Of a DNA stretch of 64,000 bases, positions 9,265 to 16,974 are shown piece after piece. The position numbers were made by a program, and so were the translations under genes. A model generated the notes under the pieces. The model ran no database searches, was not told where the DNA came from, and saw only the letters and a list, made by a program, of their open reading frames with translations. Source of the DNA: Loktanella fryxellensis. Its GTDB lineage: Bacteria; Pseudomonadota; Alphaproteobacteria; Rhodobacterales; Rhodobacteraceae. The stretch is taken from contig NZ_FOCI01000001.1 in NCBI RefSeq assembly GCF_900110065.1, positions 62,001 through 126,000 on the forward strand. The letters run 5' to 3'. Positions within the stretch are counted from its first letter, which is position 1; every line of letters begins with the position of its first letter.

Positions 9265-9591
9265 ATGCTGACCCTTCCGCCCACCGTGACACCCCGCGCC
9301 TTTGAACGGCTGAGCGAGATCGGAGCGAGCGCGCAGGGCAAAGCCCTGCGCATCGCCGTCGAAGGCGGCGGCTGTTCCGGCTTTCAATACGAGATCGCCC
9401 TCGACGATCCGCGCGACGACGATCTGCGGCTGGAAGCGCAGGGCGAGACGGTCGTGATCGACAGCGTCTCGCTGCCGTTCCTCACATCCGCCGTCATCGA
9501 CTTTTCCGAAGAGCTGATCGGCGCGCGGTTCGTGATCCAGAACCCGAACGCCACGTCGTCCTGCGGATGCGGGACGTCATTTTCAATCTGA
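9265..9591 (+). CDS. erpA: Iron-sulfur cluster insertion protein, HesB/IscA family (ErpA-like)
   Basis: A 108-residue A-type carrier that hands Fe-S clusters to apoproteins. The three cluster ligands are all present: Cys in GGGCSGFQY near residue 36, and the C-terminal pair in SSCGCGTSF near residues 102-104. The dgt-erpA-xth order suggests ErpA rather than a SUF- or ISC-operon carrier, but A-type paralogues are hard to separate by sequence alone. Confidence 0.85.
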   Translation: MLTLPPTVTPRAFERLSEIGASAQGKALRIAVEGGGCSGFQYEIALDDPRDDDLRLEAQGETVVIDSVSLPFLTSAVIDFSEELIGARFVIQNPNATSSCGCGTSFSI

Positions 9592-9667
9592 TGTGATGCG
9601 ACCTTGTGGAACTTTCCATCCACGGCCACACTTGTTACGCATATAAAAGAACAAGACGGAGACTGCC

Positions 9668-9787
9668 ATGACTGCCATGACTGCCATCATCGCCATCACC
9701 ATTCTAGCTGGTATCGCTGCAACTGCAGCCGTCGTCGGTGCAACGGCGCAGCAGCCCGTACCGGTCCGTGTGCGCAACAAGCGCTGA
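9668..9787 (+). CDS. 39-residue hydrophobic peptide, uncharacterised
   Basis: A small reading frame begins at the ATG at 9668, with GGAG at 9658-9661. It encodes MTAMTAIIAITILAGIAATA followed by AVVGATAQQPVPVRVRNKR. Residues 4-26 are a continuous hydrophobic segment and the tail is basic, so it is either a single-pass membrane peptide or a short secreted peptide cleaved after ATA. It lies between erpA and xth on the same strand. I do not recognise the family; function unknown. Confidence 0.55.
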   Translation: MTAMTAIIAITILAGIAATAAVVGATAQQPVPVRVRNKR

Positions 9788-9854
9788 CCGGCGTCGCCCC
9801 AATCTTGCGAGGGTTGCGTTGCGCGGATAGCGTGACGGAAAACAGGGGCCGCAC

Positions 9855-10637
9855 ATGAAGATCGCCACTTTCAACATCAACGGCGTCAAGGCTCGGATCG
9901 AAGCCCTGACGGCGTGGCTGCAAGACCAGTCGCCCGACGTGGCGCTGCTGCAGGAAATCAAATCCGTCGACGATGGTTTTCCCCGCGAACAGATCGCGGA
10001 CCTCGGCTACAACATCGAAACGCATGGGCAAAAGGGTTTCAACGGGGTCGCGATCCTGTCGAAGCTGCCGCTGGAAGATGTCGTGCGGGGCCTGCCCGGC
10101 GACGACGCCGACCAACAGGCCCGGTGGATCGAGGCGACGGTGGTCGGCGAACACACCGCTGTGCGTCTTTGCAACCTCTACCTGCCGAACGGCAATCCCG
10201 CGCCGGGGCCAAAGTTCGACTACAAACTGGCTTGGATGGACCGCCTGCACGACCGGGCGCAAGTCCTCCTCGCGTCCGAGATGCCCGCCCTCATGGCCGG
10301 CGATTACAACATCATCCCGCAGGCCGAGGATGCGGCGCGACCCGATGCGTGGCGCGATGATGCGTTGTTCCGCCCCGACAGCCGGGCGGCGTTCCGCCGG
10401 ATCCTGAACCTCGGGTTCACCGAGGCGTTCCGCGCCCGCACGAAGGGGCCCGGTCACTATTCGTTCTGGGACTATCAGGCGGGGGCCTGGGACCGGAACG
10501 ACGGCATCCGCATCGACCACCTGCTGCTGACCCCGCAATGCGCCGACCTGCTGCGCGACTGCACGATCGAGCGGCAGGTGCGCGCGGGTGAAAAGCCCAG
10601 CGATCACGTGCCGGTCTGGGTTGAACTTGCCGCATGA
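9855..10637 (+). CDS. xth: Exodeoxyribonuclease III
   Basis: A 260-residue Mg-dependent endonuclease/exonuclease/phosphatase-fold enzyme acting on abasic sites in base-excision repair. All signature motifs are present: FNINGVKARI at the N-terminus, LLQEIKS with the metal-binding Glu, NGVAILSK, MAGDYNIIP with the catalytic Asp/Asn, and SDHVPVWVEL with the C-terminal Asp-His. The stop overlaps the next start in an ATGA, so a small downstream protein is coupled to it. Confidence 0.95.
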   Translation: MKIATFNINGVKARIEALTAWLQDQSPDVALLQEIKSVDDGFPREQIADLGYNIETHGQKGFNGVAILSKLPLEDVVRGLPGDDADQQARWIEATVVGEHTAVRLCNLYLPNGNPAPGPKFDYKLAWMDRLHDRAQVLLASEMPALMAGDYNIIPQAEDAARPDAWRDDALFRPDSRAAFRRILNLGFTEAFRARTKGPGHYSFWDYQAGAWDRNDGIRIDHLLLTPQCADLLRDCTIERQVRAGEKPSDHVPVWVELAA

Positions 10638-10969
10638 CATGCGGCATGTCACGCAGTGCGCTGATAAGCTTGCTCATTGTCGCGGCGACATCCACGTCGG
10701 CCCAGTGCCGTATCATGGCGGCAGGCGCGCGCTGCGCCGTGCCGCCGACCAAGGCAGAGATGCCAGCCCCGCCACCGCCCGTCGCCATCGGTGAGATCCT
10801 TGCACCCGGCCGCTATTCCATGGTGATGGACGCGACGTGGTATGGCCTGCCGCCCGCCCAGGATGGCTGGGTCTATTACCGGATCGCGGATGACGTGTAC
10901 CGTGTCGACTGGCGCACGATGGAGGTGCTGGAACGCGCGACGGACGAAGCGGGCGCGAACTGGCCCTGA
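10634..10969 (+). CDS. Small secreted protein of unknown function
   Basis: A 111-residue protein with a signal peptide: a basic start, the hydrophobic run ALISLLIVAATSTSA, and a likely cleavage before QC. The mature part contains a proline run, PAPPPP, then a compact C-terminal region with GRYSMVMDATWYGLP and YYRIADDVYRVDWRTMEV, suggestive of a small beta-rich periplasmic domain. Its ATG overlaps the xth stop by four bases. No family recognised; periplasmic location inferred. Confidence 0.65.
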   Translation: MTCGMSRSALISLLIVAATSTSAQCRIMAAGARCAVPPTKAEMPAPPPPVAIGEILAPGRYSMVMDATWYGLPPAQDGWVYYRIADDVYRVDWRTMEVLERATDEAGANWP

Positions 10970-10975
10970 AGCGCC

Positions 10976-12091
10976 CTAGCGCGTCGCGTCGAAGCCGTAG
11001 AGCCAGTCCATCCGCCCGATGAACGCATCCGGCGCAACACGCCCCAGCGCACGCAGCCCCAGATGGGCCACCACCCGGCGCGGGCCGCGCAGGTGGTAGT
11101 TCACCGCATTGGCGCTGGCCGCCGCAATGGCGCGCGTCACACGCGGCACACGGGCTGCCTGATAATGCGTCAGACCGTCAGCGATACCGTGCCATGCCAG
11201 CAGGCGGGCGAGGACGGCGGCATCCTCCAACGCGAGGTTGGCCCCCTGCGCCAGGAACGGCAGCGTGGGGTGCGCGGCATCACCGACGAGGGCCACGCGG
11301 TCGGTCACCCAGACCGGAGCCACGGGGTGCTGGAACAGTCCCCACAGGTGTGGGGTATCCACGCGGGCCAGCAGCGCCTGGAGCGAGGGACACCCATCGG
11401 CAAAGGCGCGGCGCAGATGCGCCGGGTAGTCCGGGTGATGCCAGCCTTCGTCCGCCCAGACGTCGCGTTCCTGCACGGCGACGATGTTCACCCGATCCCC
11501 CGGCAACGGATAGGTGACGACATGGCGTCCCGGCAGCATCCAGATCCGCGCCTCGGGCGGGGCGGTGGCCGAAATGACGGCCCGCCATGCGACCTGACCC
11601 GTGAAAGCGGGTGCGGCGGGTCCGTTCAGCACGCCCCGCATGACCGATTTTATGCCGTCGGCGCCAATCACCAGATCGGCGTCCGGCAGGCTGTCGCGGC
11701 GGTGGTTCAGGATGATGTCCACGCCGCGCGCGGCACAGGCATCGGCCAGCAGGGCGATCAGGTCCGACCGCGCCACGAAGCGGTAAGGCGGCACCTGCCG
11801 CGACAGATCGAAGCGTGCGAGCGTGCGGCCCGTCAGGCCGTCGGTCGGCAGCACTGCGCGTGCGTGCAGACCCAGTCGCCCCATTCCGTCGCTCAGACCG
11901 AGTGCAGCCAGCACGCGTGCGCCGTTCGGCGTGATCTGGATACCGGCGCCCACCTCGGCGATGCGGGGGACCCGCTCAAAGACTCTGACGCTGGCGCCCT
12001 GCATAGCCAGGGCCAGTGCCGTGGACAGCCCGCCGATGCCGCCCCCGACGACGGCCACCTGCAGCCCGGTGATGCGGCTGGCGTGTGCCAT
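10976..12091 (-). CDS. FAD-dependent monooxygenase, salicylate-hydroxylase-like
   Basis: A 371-residue flavoprotein of the group A (PHBH/UbiH/NahG) family. The Rossmann dinucleotide motif is VAVVGGGIGGLSTALALAM near residues 11-29, the second FAD motif is ADLVIGADGIKS, and the third is VALVGDAAHPTLPFLAQGAN. Such enzymes hydroxylate aromatic rings using NAD(P)H and oxygen. The substrate is unclear; the annotation is by class only. Start at 12091 follows the dksA stop by one base, so the two are probably co-transcribed. Confidence 0.82.
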   Translation of the reverse strand: MAHASRITGLQVAVVGGGIGGLSTALALAMQGASVRVFERVPRIAEVGAGIQITPNGARVLAALGLSDGMGRLGLHARAVLPTDGLTGRTLARFDLSRQVPPYRFVARSDLIALLADACAARGVDIILNHRRDSLPDADLVIGADGIKSVMRGVLNGPAAPAFTGQVAWRAVISATAPPEARIWMLPGRHVVTYPLPGDRVNIVAVQERDVWADEGWHHPDYPAHLRRAFADGCPSLQALLARVDTPHLWGLFQHPVAPVWVTDRVALVGDAAHPTLPFLAQGANLALEDAAVLARLLAWHGIADGLTHYQAARVPRVTRAIAAASANAVNYHLRGPRRVVAHLGLRALGRVAPDAFIGRMDWLYGFDATR

Positions 12092-12092
12092 G

Positions 12093-12515
12093 TCAGTCGT
12101 CGCGATGGACCTTCTCACGGCGCTCGTGACGCTCCTGCGCCTCCAGCGTCATGGTGGCGATCGGGCGTGCATCGAGCCGCTTGAGGCTGATCGGCTCTCC
12201 GGTGATGGTGCAATAGCCGAATTCGCCCTCGTCGATGCGGCGCAGGGCGGCGTCGATCTTGGACACCAGCTTGCGCTGACGGTCGCGGGTGCGCAGTTCC
12301 AGCGAGCGGTCGGTTTCCTCGCTGGCGCGGTCGGCGACATCGGGGATATTGCGGGTCTGGTCCTTCATGCCGGCCACCGTGTCGCGGCTGTCCTCCAACA
12401 GGTCGGCTTTCCAGGACAACAGCTTGCGGCGGAAATACTCGATCTGCCGCTCGTTCATGAAGGGTTCATCTTCGGCAGGACGATAGTCGTCCGGCAGGAA
12501 GCCTTCTGCTTTCAT
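12093..12515 (-). CDS. dksA: RNA polymerase-binding protein DksA, degenerate zinc finger
   Basis: A 140-residue protein of the TraR/DksA family that binds the RNA polymerase secondary channel and works with ppGpp. The coiled-coil tip is conserved as PDVADRASEE, with both Asp and the following Ala of the DxxDxA motif. The zinc finger is degenerate: FGYCTITGEPI keeps one Cys, and the other three positions are Thr, Thr and Ala. Rhodobacter DksA-like proteins without the full four-Cys finger are known to function. Start set at MKAEGFLPDDY by family alignment. Confidence 0.9.
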   Translation of the reverse strand: MKAEGFLPDDYRPAEDEPFMNERQIEYFRRKLLSWKADLLEDSRDTVAGMKDQTRNIPDVADRASEETDRSLELRTRDRQRKLVSKIDAALRRIDEGEFGYCTITGEPISLKRLDARPIATMTLEAQERHERREKVHRDD

Positions 12516-12643
12516 ATCGCGTTTCCCATGTGTGGTATCAGGGCGGGGGCTGGTCGCGGGCTGCGTTGCAGCGATCGTGTCGGTTGCGTCACCTGACATC
12601 TGGCCATCTCCCCTATGATGGCGTCCCTTTATTCCCATTGCCC

Positions 12644-12691
12644 GGGGGTGTCACCCCCACAACCGGCGGTGATCGGGGTGAATACGATCAC
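12644..12691. promoter_or_regulatory. Two dyads between dksA and moxR
   Basis: GGGGGTG (12644-12650) and CACCCCC (12652-12658) form a 15-base palindrome around one base. Eleven bases later GTGATCG (12669-12675) and CGATCAC (12685-12691) are perfect 7-base arms with a 9-base spacer. Both lie in the 261-base divergent region, closer to moxR, and look like protein-binding sites. No regulator can be named. Confidence 0.4.
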
Positions 12692-12776
12692 AAGTTGCCG
12701 CATTGCACGGATCTTTCGCCCTTGCCCCGGGCGCGCAGGCACCACACCATCGCCGCAGACCCGCAGGAGAAACGCC

Positions 12777-13622
12777 ATGACACCGCACTTCACCGGAACC
12801 GAAGCCTATGTGGCGACGGCCGACCTGACCATGGCGGTCAACGCCGCGATCACGCTGGAACGCCCCCTGCTGGTCAAGGGGGAGCCGGGGACCGGCAAGA
12901 CCGAGCTCGCGCGGCAGGTCAGCGCCGGTCTGGGCATGCCGATGATCGAGTGGCACATCAAATCTACCACGCGGGCGCAACAGGGCCTGTACGAATACGA
13001 CGCCGTCAGCCGGTTGCGCGACAGCCAGCTGGGCGATGTCCGCGTGAACGACGTGGCGAACTATATCAGGCGCGGCAAGCTGTGGCAGGCGTTCACCGCG
13101 ACCGAACGGTCCGTGCTGCTGATCGACGAGGTCGACAAGGCCGACATCGAGTTTCCCAACGACCTGCTGCAGGAACTCGACCGGATGGAATTCCACGTCT
13201 ACGAGACGGGCGAAACCGTGCGCGCCGCGATCCGGCCGATCGTCATCATCACGTCGAACAATGAAAAGGAGCTGCCGGACGCCTTCTTGCGGCGCTGCTT
13301 TTTCCACTACATCCGTTTTCCGGACATCGACACGATGCGACGGATCGTGGCCGTCCACCACCCGGGCATCAAGGACGCGCTGCTGACGACGGCGCTGACG
13401 CAATTCTACGAGGTCCGCGACACGGCGGGGCTGAAGAAGAAACCCTCGACGTCGGAGGTGCTGGACTGGCTGAAGCTGCTGCTGGCCGAGGATCTGAGCC
13501 CGGAGGATCTGCGCCGCGACGCGAAATCCGCCCTGCCCCGCCTGCATGGCGCGCTGCTGAAGACCGAGCAGGATGTCCACCTGTTCGAGCGTCTGGCCTT
13601 CATGGCCCGGTCGCAGCGCTAG
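12777..13622 (+). CDS. MoxR family AAA+ ATPase
   Basis: A 281-residue AAA+ ATPase. Walker A is KGEPGTGKTELA near residues 35-46; Walker B is VLLIDEVDKAD near residues 117-127; sensor I is IIITSNNEKELPDAFLRRC with the arginine finger. MoxR proteins act as chaperone-like ATPases that, with a VWA partner, mature or load metals into target complexes. Here the VWA partner is three genes downstream. The start at 12777 follows AGGAGA at 12765-12770; upstream in-frame codons run through the promoter region. Confidence 0.9.
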   Translation: MTPHFTGTEAYVATADLTMAVNAAITLERPLLVKGEPGTGKTELARQVSAGLGMPMIEWHIKSTTRAQQGLYEYDAVSRLRDSQLGDVRVNDVANYIRRGKLWQAFTATERSVLLIDEVDKADIEFPNDLLQELDRMEFHVYETGETVRAAIRPIVIITSNNEKELPDAFLRRCFFHYIRFPDIDTMRRIVAVHHPGIKDALLTTALTQFYEVRDTAGLKKKPSTSEVLDWLKLLLAEDLSPEDLRRDAKSALPRLHGALLKTEQDVHLFERLAFMARSQR

Positions 13623-13774
13623 GGGTGTGGCTGCGGACGGGGCATTGCTGCAACGGCGGACAAATCTCGTGGCCCTGACCCGCCGCGACCCTCGCCTCCG
13701 GCGGCGCGGTGGTGCAGCGTCACCGGGGCATGCCGTGTCATCGCCGCAAACCGGCCCTGCTGTGGTCGCAGTCG

Positions 13775-13789
13775 TTAACCAATCGTTGA
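13775..13789 (+). promoter_or_regulatory. CtrA-like box before the DUF2927 lipoprotein gene
   Basis: TTAA-N7-TTGA (13775-13789), one base away from the CtrA consensus TTAA-N7-TTAA known in alphaproteobacteria. It ends 10 bases before the ATG at 13800, where binding would block rather than activate transcription from upstream. One near-match in a window of this size is weak evidence. Confidence 0.3.
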
Positions 13790-13799
13790 CGGCACAAGC

Positions 13800-15272
13800 A
13801 TGAGGAGAGTGGCATTGGTCATCGGGACGGTCGCGGGCTTTGGTCGCAGAACAATCGGCACGAACGCAGACGCTGAGTCGGGTGTCGGCCCTGCGGGGAC
13901 ACCGTCGCGTGGTCGGCGTGCCTTGACGTGTCTGGCCGGCCTTGGCGTGGTGGCCCTGCTGGCGTCCTGCGCCGCGGCCCCCGCGGCACCGCCGACCCGT
14001 GCCGCCGCATTGCCAAGCACCCTGCCCGCGATCCGCAGCTTTGCCGACACCAGCGCCGTGCCCGTCCGGCGCAGCAACGGCGAGATGGCGCAGGATTTTC
14101 TCGACCTGACGTTCCAGCTCGAAAGCGGGCGCAACGTCGTCGCCATGACCCGCTATGAGGGGCCGATCACCGTGCGCGTGGCCGCCGGCGCGCAACCGAC
14201 GCTGATACAGGATCTGGATCTGCTGCTCGCCCGTCTGCGTAACGAGGCGGGCATCAGCATCGCACGCACCAATGACGCGGTCGCCAGCATCCACATCGTG
14301 CCCGTTCCGCAACGCGACCTGCAGCGCGCAGTGCCGCAGGCGGCCTGTTTCGTCGTGCCGAACGTCATGGACTGGAACAGCTATCTGCAACTGCGCCGCA
14401 GCCCGTCCGTCGACTGGACCCGGTTGCAGACCCGTGGCACCGCCGCGATGTTCATCCCCGCCGACGCCGCCCCGCAGGAAATCCGCGATTGCCTGCACGA
14501 GGAGCTGGCGCAGGCGCTCGGCCCGCTGAACGACCTTTATCGCTTGCCCGATTCGGTGTTCAACGACGACAACATCCACACCGTGCTGACCGGTTTCGAC
14601 ATGCTTATGCTGCGCGCGACCTATGCGCCGGAATTGCGCAGCGGCATGACCCGTGCGCAGGCGACGGCGGTGATCGGCCCCGTGCTGCAGCGCCTGAACC
14701 CCGCTGGCGGCAGTGCCAGTGCGCCTGCCGTGCCGTCGACACCCCGCGACTGGATTACCGCGATGGAAACCGCGCTGATCGGCGGGTCGTCACCCGCCGC
14801 GCGCCGTCAGGCGGTGAACAATGCCGTGAGCATGGCCCGGACCCTGCGATGGGACGGCCCGCGTGCCGGGTTCACCTATTACGCACAGGGCCGGTTGATG
14901 ATCGGCCACGATTCGGCTGCGGCCGTCACCGCTTTCAACAATGCCGACCTGATCTATTCCAGCTCTCCGCTGACCCGGATCCATGCAGCTCACATCGCCG
15001 TGCAGAAGGCCGCCTTCAGCCTGCGGGCGGGCGATGCGATGACCACGATCCGCCTGACGGACGGGGCCATTCCCGTGGCCGCCGCACATCAGAACGCCGC
15101 CCTGCTGGCCACGCTGATGACGTTCAAGGCTGCCGCATTCGACATGCAGGGCGACAGTGTCGCGGCACAGGCCCTGCGGGTGGACAGTCTGGGATGGGCA
15201 CGTTACGGGTTCGGCAGCGATGCCAACGTGCGCGCCCGACAGGCCGAGGTCGACGGGTTGCGCCCCTATTGA
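13800..15272 (+). CDS. DUF2927-type lipoprotein
   Basis: A 490-residue protein with an unusually long basic N-region, then a lipoprotein signal: LAGLGVVALLASC, giving a lipobox LASC with Cys near residue 57. The mature protein begins with an Ala/Pro linker and contains a region resembling DUF2927, a family seen mainly in Rhodobacteraceae (FLDLTFQLESGRNV to CLHEELAQALGPLNDLYRLPDSVFNDD). That stretch has a His-Glu-Glu reminiscent of a metalloprotease helix but not a full HExxH. An outer-membrane or periplasmic location is inferred. Thirteen bases before the next gene. Confidence 0.7.
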   Translation: MRRVALVIGTVAGFGRRTIGTNADAESGVGPAGTPSRGRRALTCLAGLGVVALLASCAAAPAAPPTRAAALPSTLPAIRSFADTSAVPVRRSNGEMAQDFLDLTFQLESGRNVVAMTRYEGPITVRVAAGAQPTLIQDLDLLLARLRNEAGISIARTNDAVASIHIVPVPQRDLQRAVPQAACFVVPNVMDWNSYLQLRRSPSVDWTRLQTRGTAAMFIPADAAPQEIRDCLHEELAQALGPLNDLYRLPDSVFNDDNIHTVLTGFDMLMLRATYAPELRSGMTRAQATAVIGPVLQRLNPAGGSASAPAVPSTPRDWITAMETALIGGSSPAARRQAVNNAVSMARTLRWDGPRAGFTYYAQGRLMIGHDSAAAVTAFNNADLIYSSSPLTRIHAAHIAVQKAAFSLRAGDAMTTIRLTDGAIPVAAAHQNAALLATLMTFKAAAFDMQGDSVAAQALRVDSLGWARYGFGSDANVRARQAEVDGLRPY

Positions 15273-15285
15273 AAGCCGCCCCATC

Positions 15286-15459
15286 ATGATCTTTCCCGTC
15301 GGCGGCTTTGTCATCGGTGCCCTGTTCGGTGCAATCCGCGCCAGCATGAAGGGGGGCAAGACGCTGGACCTGCTGCAATGGGGCGCCGTGCACGGCATCC
15401 TGTTCGCGATGGTCGGGCTGTTCGTGCTGGTCTTCATCGAACGCAGCATGGTCGGATAG
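15286..15459 (+). CDS. 57-residue two-pass membrane protein
   Basis: A small protein with two hydrophobic segments, FPVGGFVIGALFGAIRA (residues 3-19) and GILFAMVGLFVLVFI (about 37-51), joined by a basic loop SMKGGKTLD. It lies 13 bases after the lipoprotein gene and 6 bases before the VWA gene, so it is almost certainly in the same operon. I start at the ATG at 15286 since the upstream frame is out of phase inside the lipoprotein gene. Function unknown; a membrane anchor for the neighbours is possible. Confidence 0.7.
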   Translation: MIFPVGGFVIGALFGAIRASMKGGKTLDLLQWGAVHGILFAMVGLFVLVFIERSMVG

Positions 15460-15465
15460 GGCGCG

Positions 15466-16650
15466 ATGTTCCTGCGGTTCTTCGACACGCTCCGCGCTGC
15501 CGGCGTGCCGGTGTCGATCCGCGAATTCCTGGCCTTCCTCGACGGGGTGCAGGCGGGTCTGGCCACCTATGACGTGGATGCATTCTATCATCTGGGCCGC
15601 ACGATCATGGTCAAGGACGAGCGGCACATCGACCGCTACGACCGGGCCTTTTCGATTGCTTTCCAGGGGCTGGACAGCGTGACCGATCAGGACGTGCTGG
15701 ACTCGGTGGACATCCCCGCCGACTGGCTGGAGAAGCTGGCCGAAAAGCACCTGAGCCCTGAGGAACGCGCCGAGATCAAAGCCATCGGGGGGTTCGAGGA
15801 CCTGATGGAGCGGTTGCGACAGCGTCTGGCCGAACAGAAGGGCCGCCATCAGGGCGGGTCCAAGTGGATCGGCACCGCAGGCACCTCGCCGTTCGGGGCC
15901 TACGGCTACAATCCTGAAGGCGTGCGGATCGGGCAGGACGCCAGCCGCCACCAGCGCGCGGTCAAGGTCTGGGACAAGCGCGAGTTCCGCGATCTGGACG
16001 ACACCGTCGATCTGAACGTCCGCAGCATCAAGGTCGCCCTGAAGCGCCTGCGCAAATGGGCCCGCGAGGGGGCGGCGGAGGAGCTCGATCTGGACGGCAC
16101 GATTCGGAAGACCGCTGAACACGGCTATCTCGACGTGCAGATGCGGGCCGAACGGCGCAATGCGGTCAAGGTGCTGCTGTTCCTCGACGTGGGCGGCAGC
16201 ATGGACAGCCACGTCAAGGTGGTGGAGGAGCTGTTCAGCGCCGCCCGGTCGGAGTTCAAGCACCTGCGGCACTTCTATTTCCACAACTGCCTGTATGAGG
16301 GCGTCTGGACCGACAATCGCCGCCGGTGGACCGCGCAGACTCCCACATGGGACGTGCTGCGCACCTATGGGCCGGATTACAAATGCATCTTTGTGGGCGA
16401 TGCCAGCATGTCGCCCTATGAGGTGGCCAGTGTCGGCGGCGCAAACGAGCACTGGAACGCGGAGGCCGGGTCGACGTGGCTGATGCGCGCCCGCGACCAG
16501 TGGCCCTCGCATGTCTGGATCAATCCCCTGCCCGCACCATATTGGGATTTCACGCCGTCCATCGGCATGATCCGCGACATCTTCGGCGCTGACCGGATGC
16601 AGCCGATGACGCTGGCCGGCCTCACGTCGGCGATGAAGTCGCTGACCTGA
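15466..16650 (+). CDS. CoxE-like VWA domain protein
   Basis: A 394-residue soluble protein, the usual partner of a MoxR ATPase. The first 230 residues are helical and charged; the C-terminal half is a von Willebrand A fold with the metal-site motif LLFLDVGGSMDSH near residue 243 (D-x-G-x-S rather than the more usual D-x-S-x-S), followed by HFYFHNCLYEGVW and FVGDASMSPYE. Together with the MoxR gene at 12777 it probably forms an ATPase-adaptor pair; the client is unknown. Confidence 0.85.
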   Translation: MFLRFFDTLRAAGVPVSIREFLAFLDGVQAGLATYDVDAFYHLGRTIMVKDERHIDRYDRAFSIAFQGLDSVTDQDVLDSVDIPADWLEKLAEKHLSPEERAEIKAIGGFEDLMERLRQRLAEQKGRHQGGSKWIGTAGTSPFGAYGYNPEGVRIGQDASRHQRAVKVWDKREFRDLDDTVDLNVRSIKVALKRLRKWAREGAAEELDLDGTIRKTAEHGYLDVQMRAERRNAVKVLLFLDVGGSMDSHVKVVEELFSAARSEFKHLRHFYFHNCLYEGVWTDNRRRWTAQTPTWDVLRTYGPDYKCIFVGDASMSPYEVASVGGANEHWNAEAGSTWLMRARDQWPSHVWINPLPAPYWDFTPSIGMIRDIFGADRMQPMTLAGLTSAMKSLT

Positions 16651-16662
16651 CGTCCGCTTGCG

Positions 16663-16809
16663 TCACGCCTGATCTGGTGCCGGTGGTGTGGCGCGCGCAA
16701 GCCGGGACAGCAGGTCGGCAAAGCGGGCGGGCTGATCCTGCGGCAGCGGATAGACGCGCCGCAGGGCGGGCAGCGGCAAGGCGGCTGGCATGTCGGGTTC
16801 GGAGCGCAT
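16663..16809 (-). CDS. 48-residue peptide, weakly NepR-like
   Basis: An antisense-facing small frame encoding MRSEPDMPAALPLPALRRVY followed by PLPQDQPARFADLLSRLARATPPAPDQA. A ribosome-binding sequence AGGAT lies about nine bases upstream. The core LRRVYx6QPARFADLLSRL recalls the LRxVYx(n)EPVPxRFxxLLxxL pattern of NepR anti-sigma factors, but it is shorter and no phyR or ecfG gene is nearby. It is divergent from the M48 gene. Gene reality is moderately likely; function unknown. Confidence 0.45.
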   Translation of the reverse strand: MRSEPDMPAALPLPALRRVYPLPQDQPARFADLLSRLARATPPAPDQA

Positions 16810-16974
16810 GGCGATCATCCTGTTCTGTCTTGATACGTGTCAACGTCGGCCGCGGCTGTCGGGGTCCCTGCCCACGACCGGCCCGCGACATCCGACCACC
16901 AATCTGTGGCGGAACTGCTGCGCATCGGTGTCGCAGGCATGGCAATTGCACCTTGCTGCCACCATATCCCTGAC

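Noticed and set aside
10976-12091. Salicylate hydroxylase (NahG) specifically
   Set aside because: The flavin motifs are clear but no salicylate or naphthalene genes are nearby, so only the class is assigned.
16187-16215. A VWA protein with a broken metal site because the middle Ser is Gly
   Set aside because: The pattern DVGGSMD keeps both ends of the motif, and I recall it as common in CoxE-like partners of MoxR.
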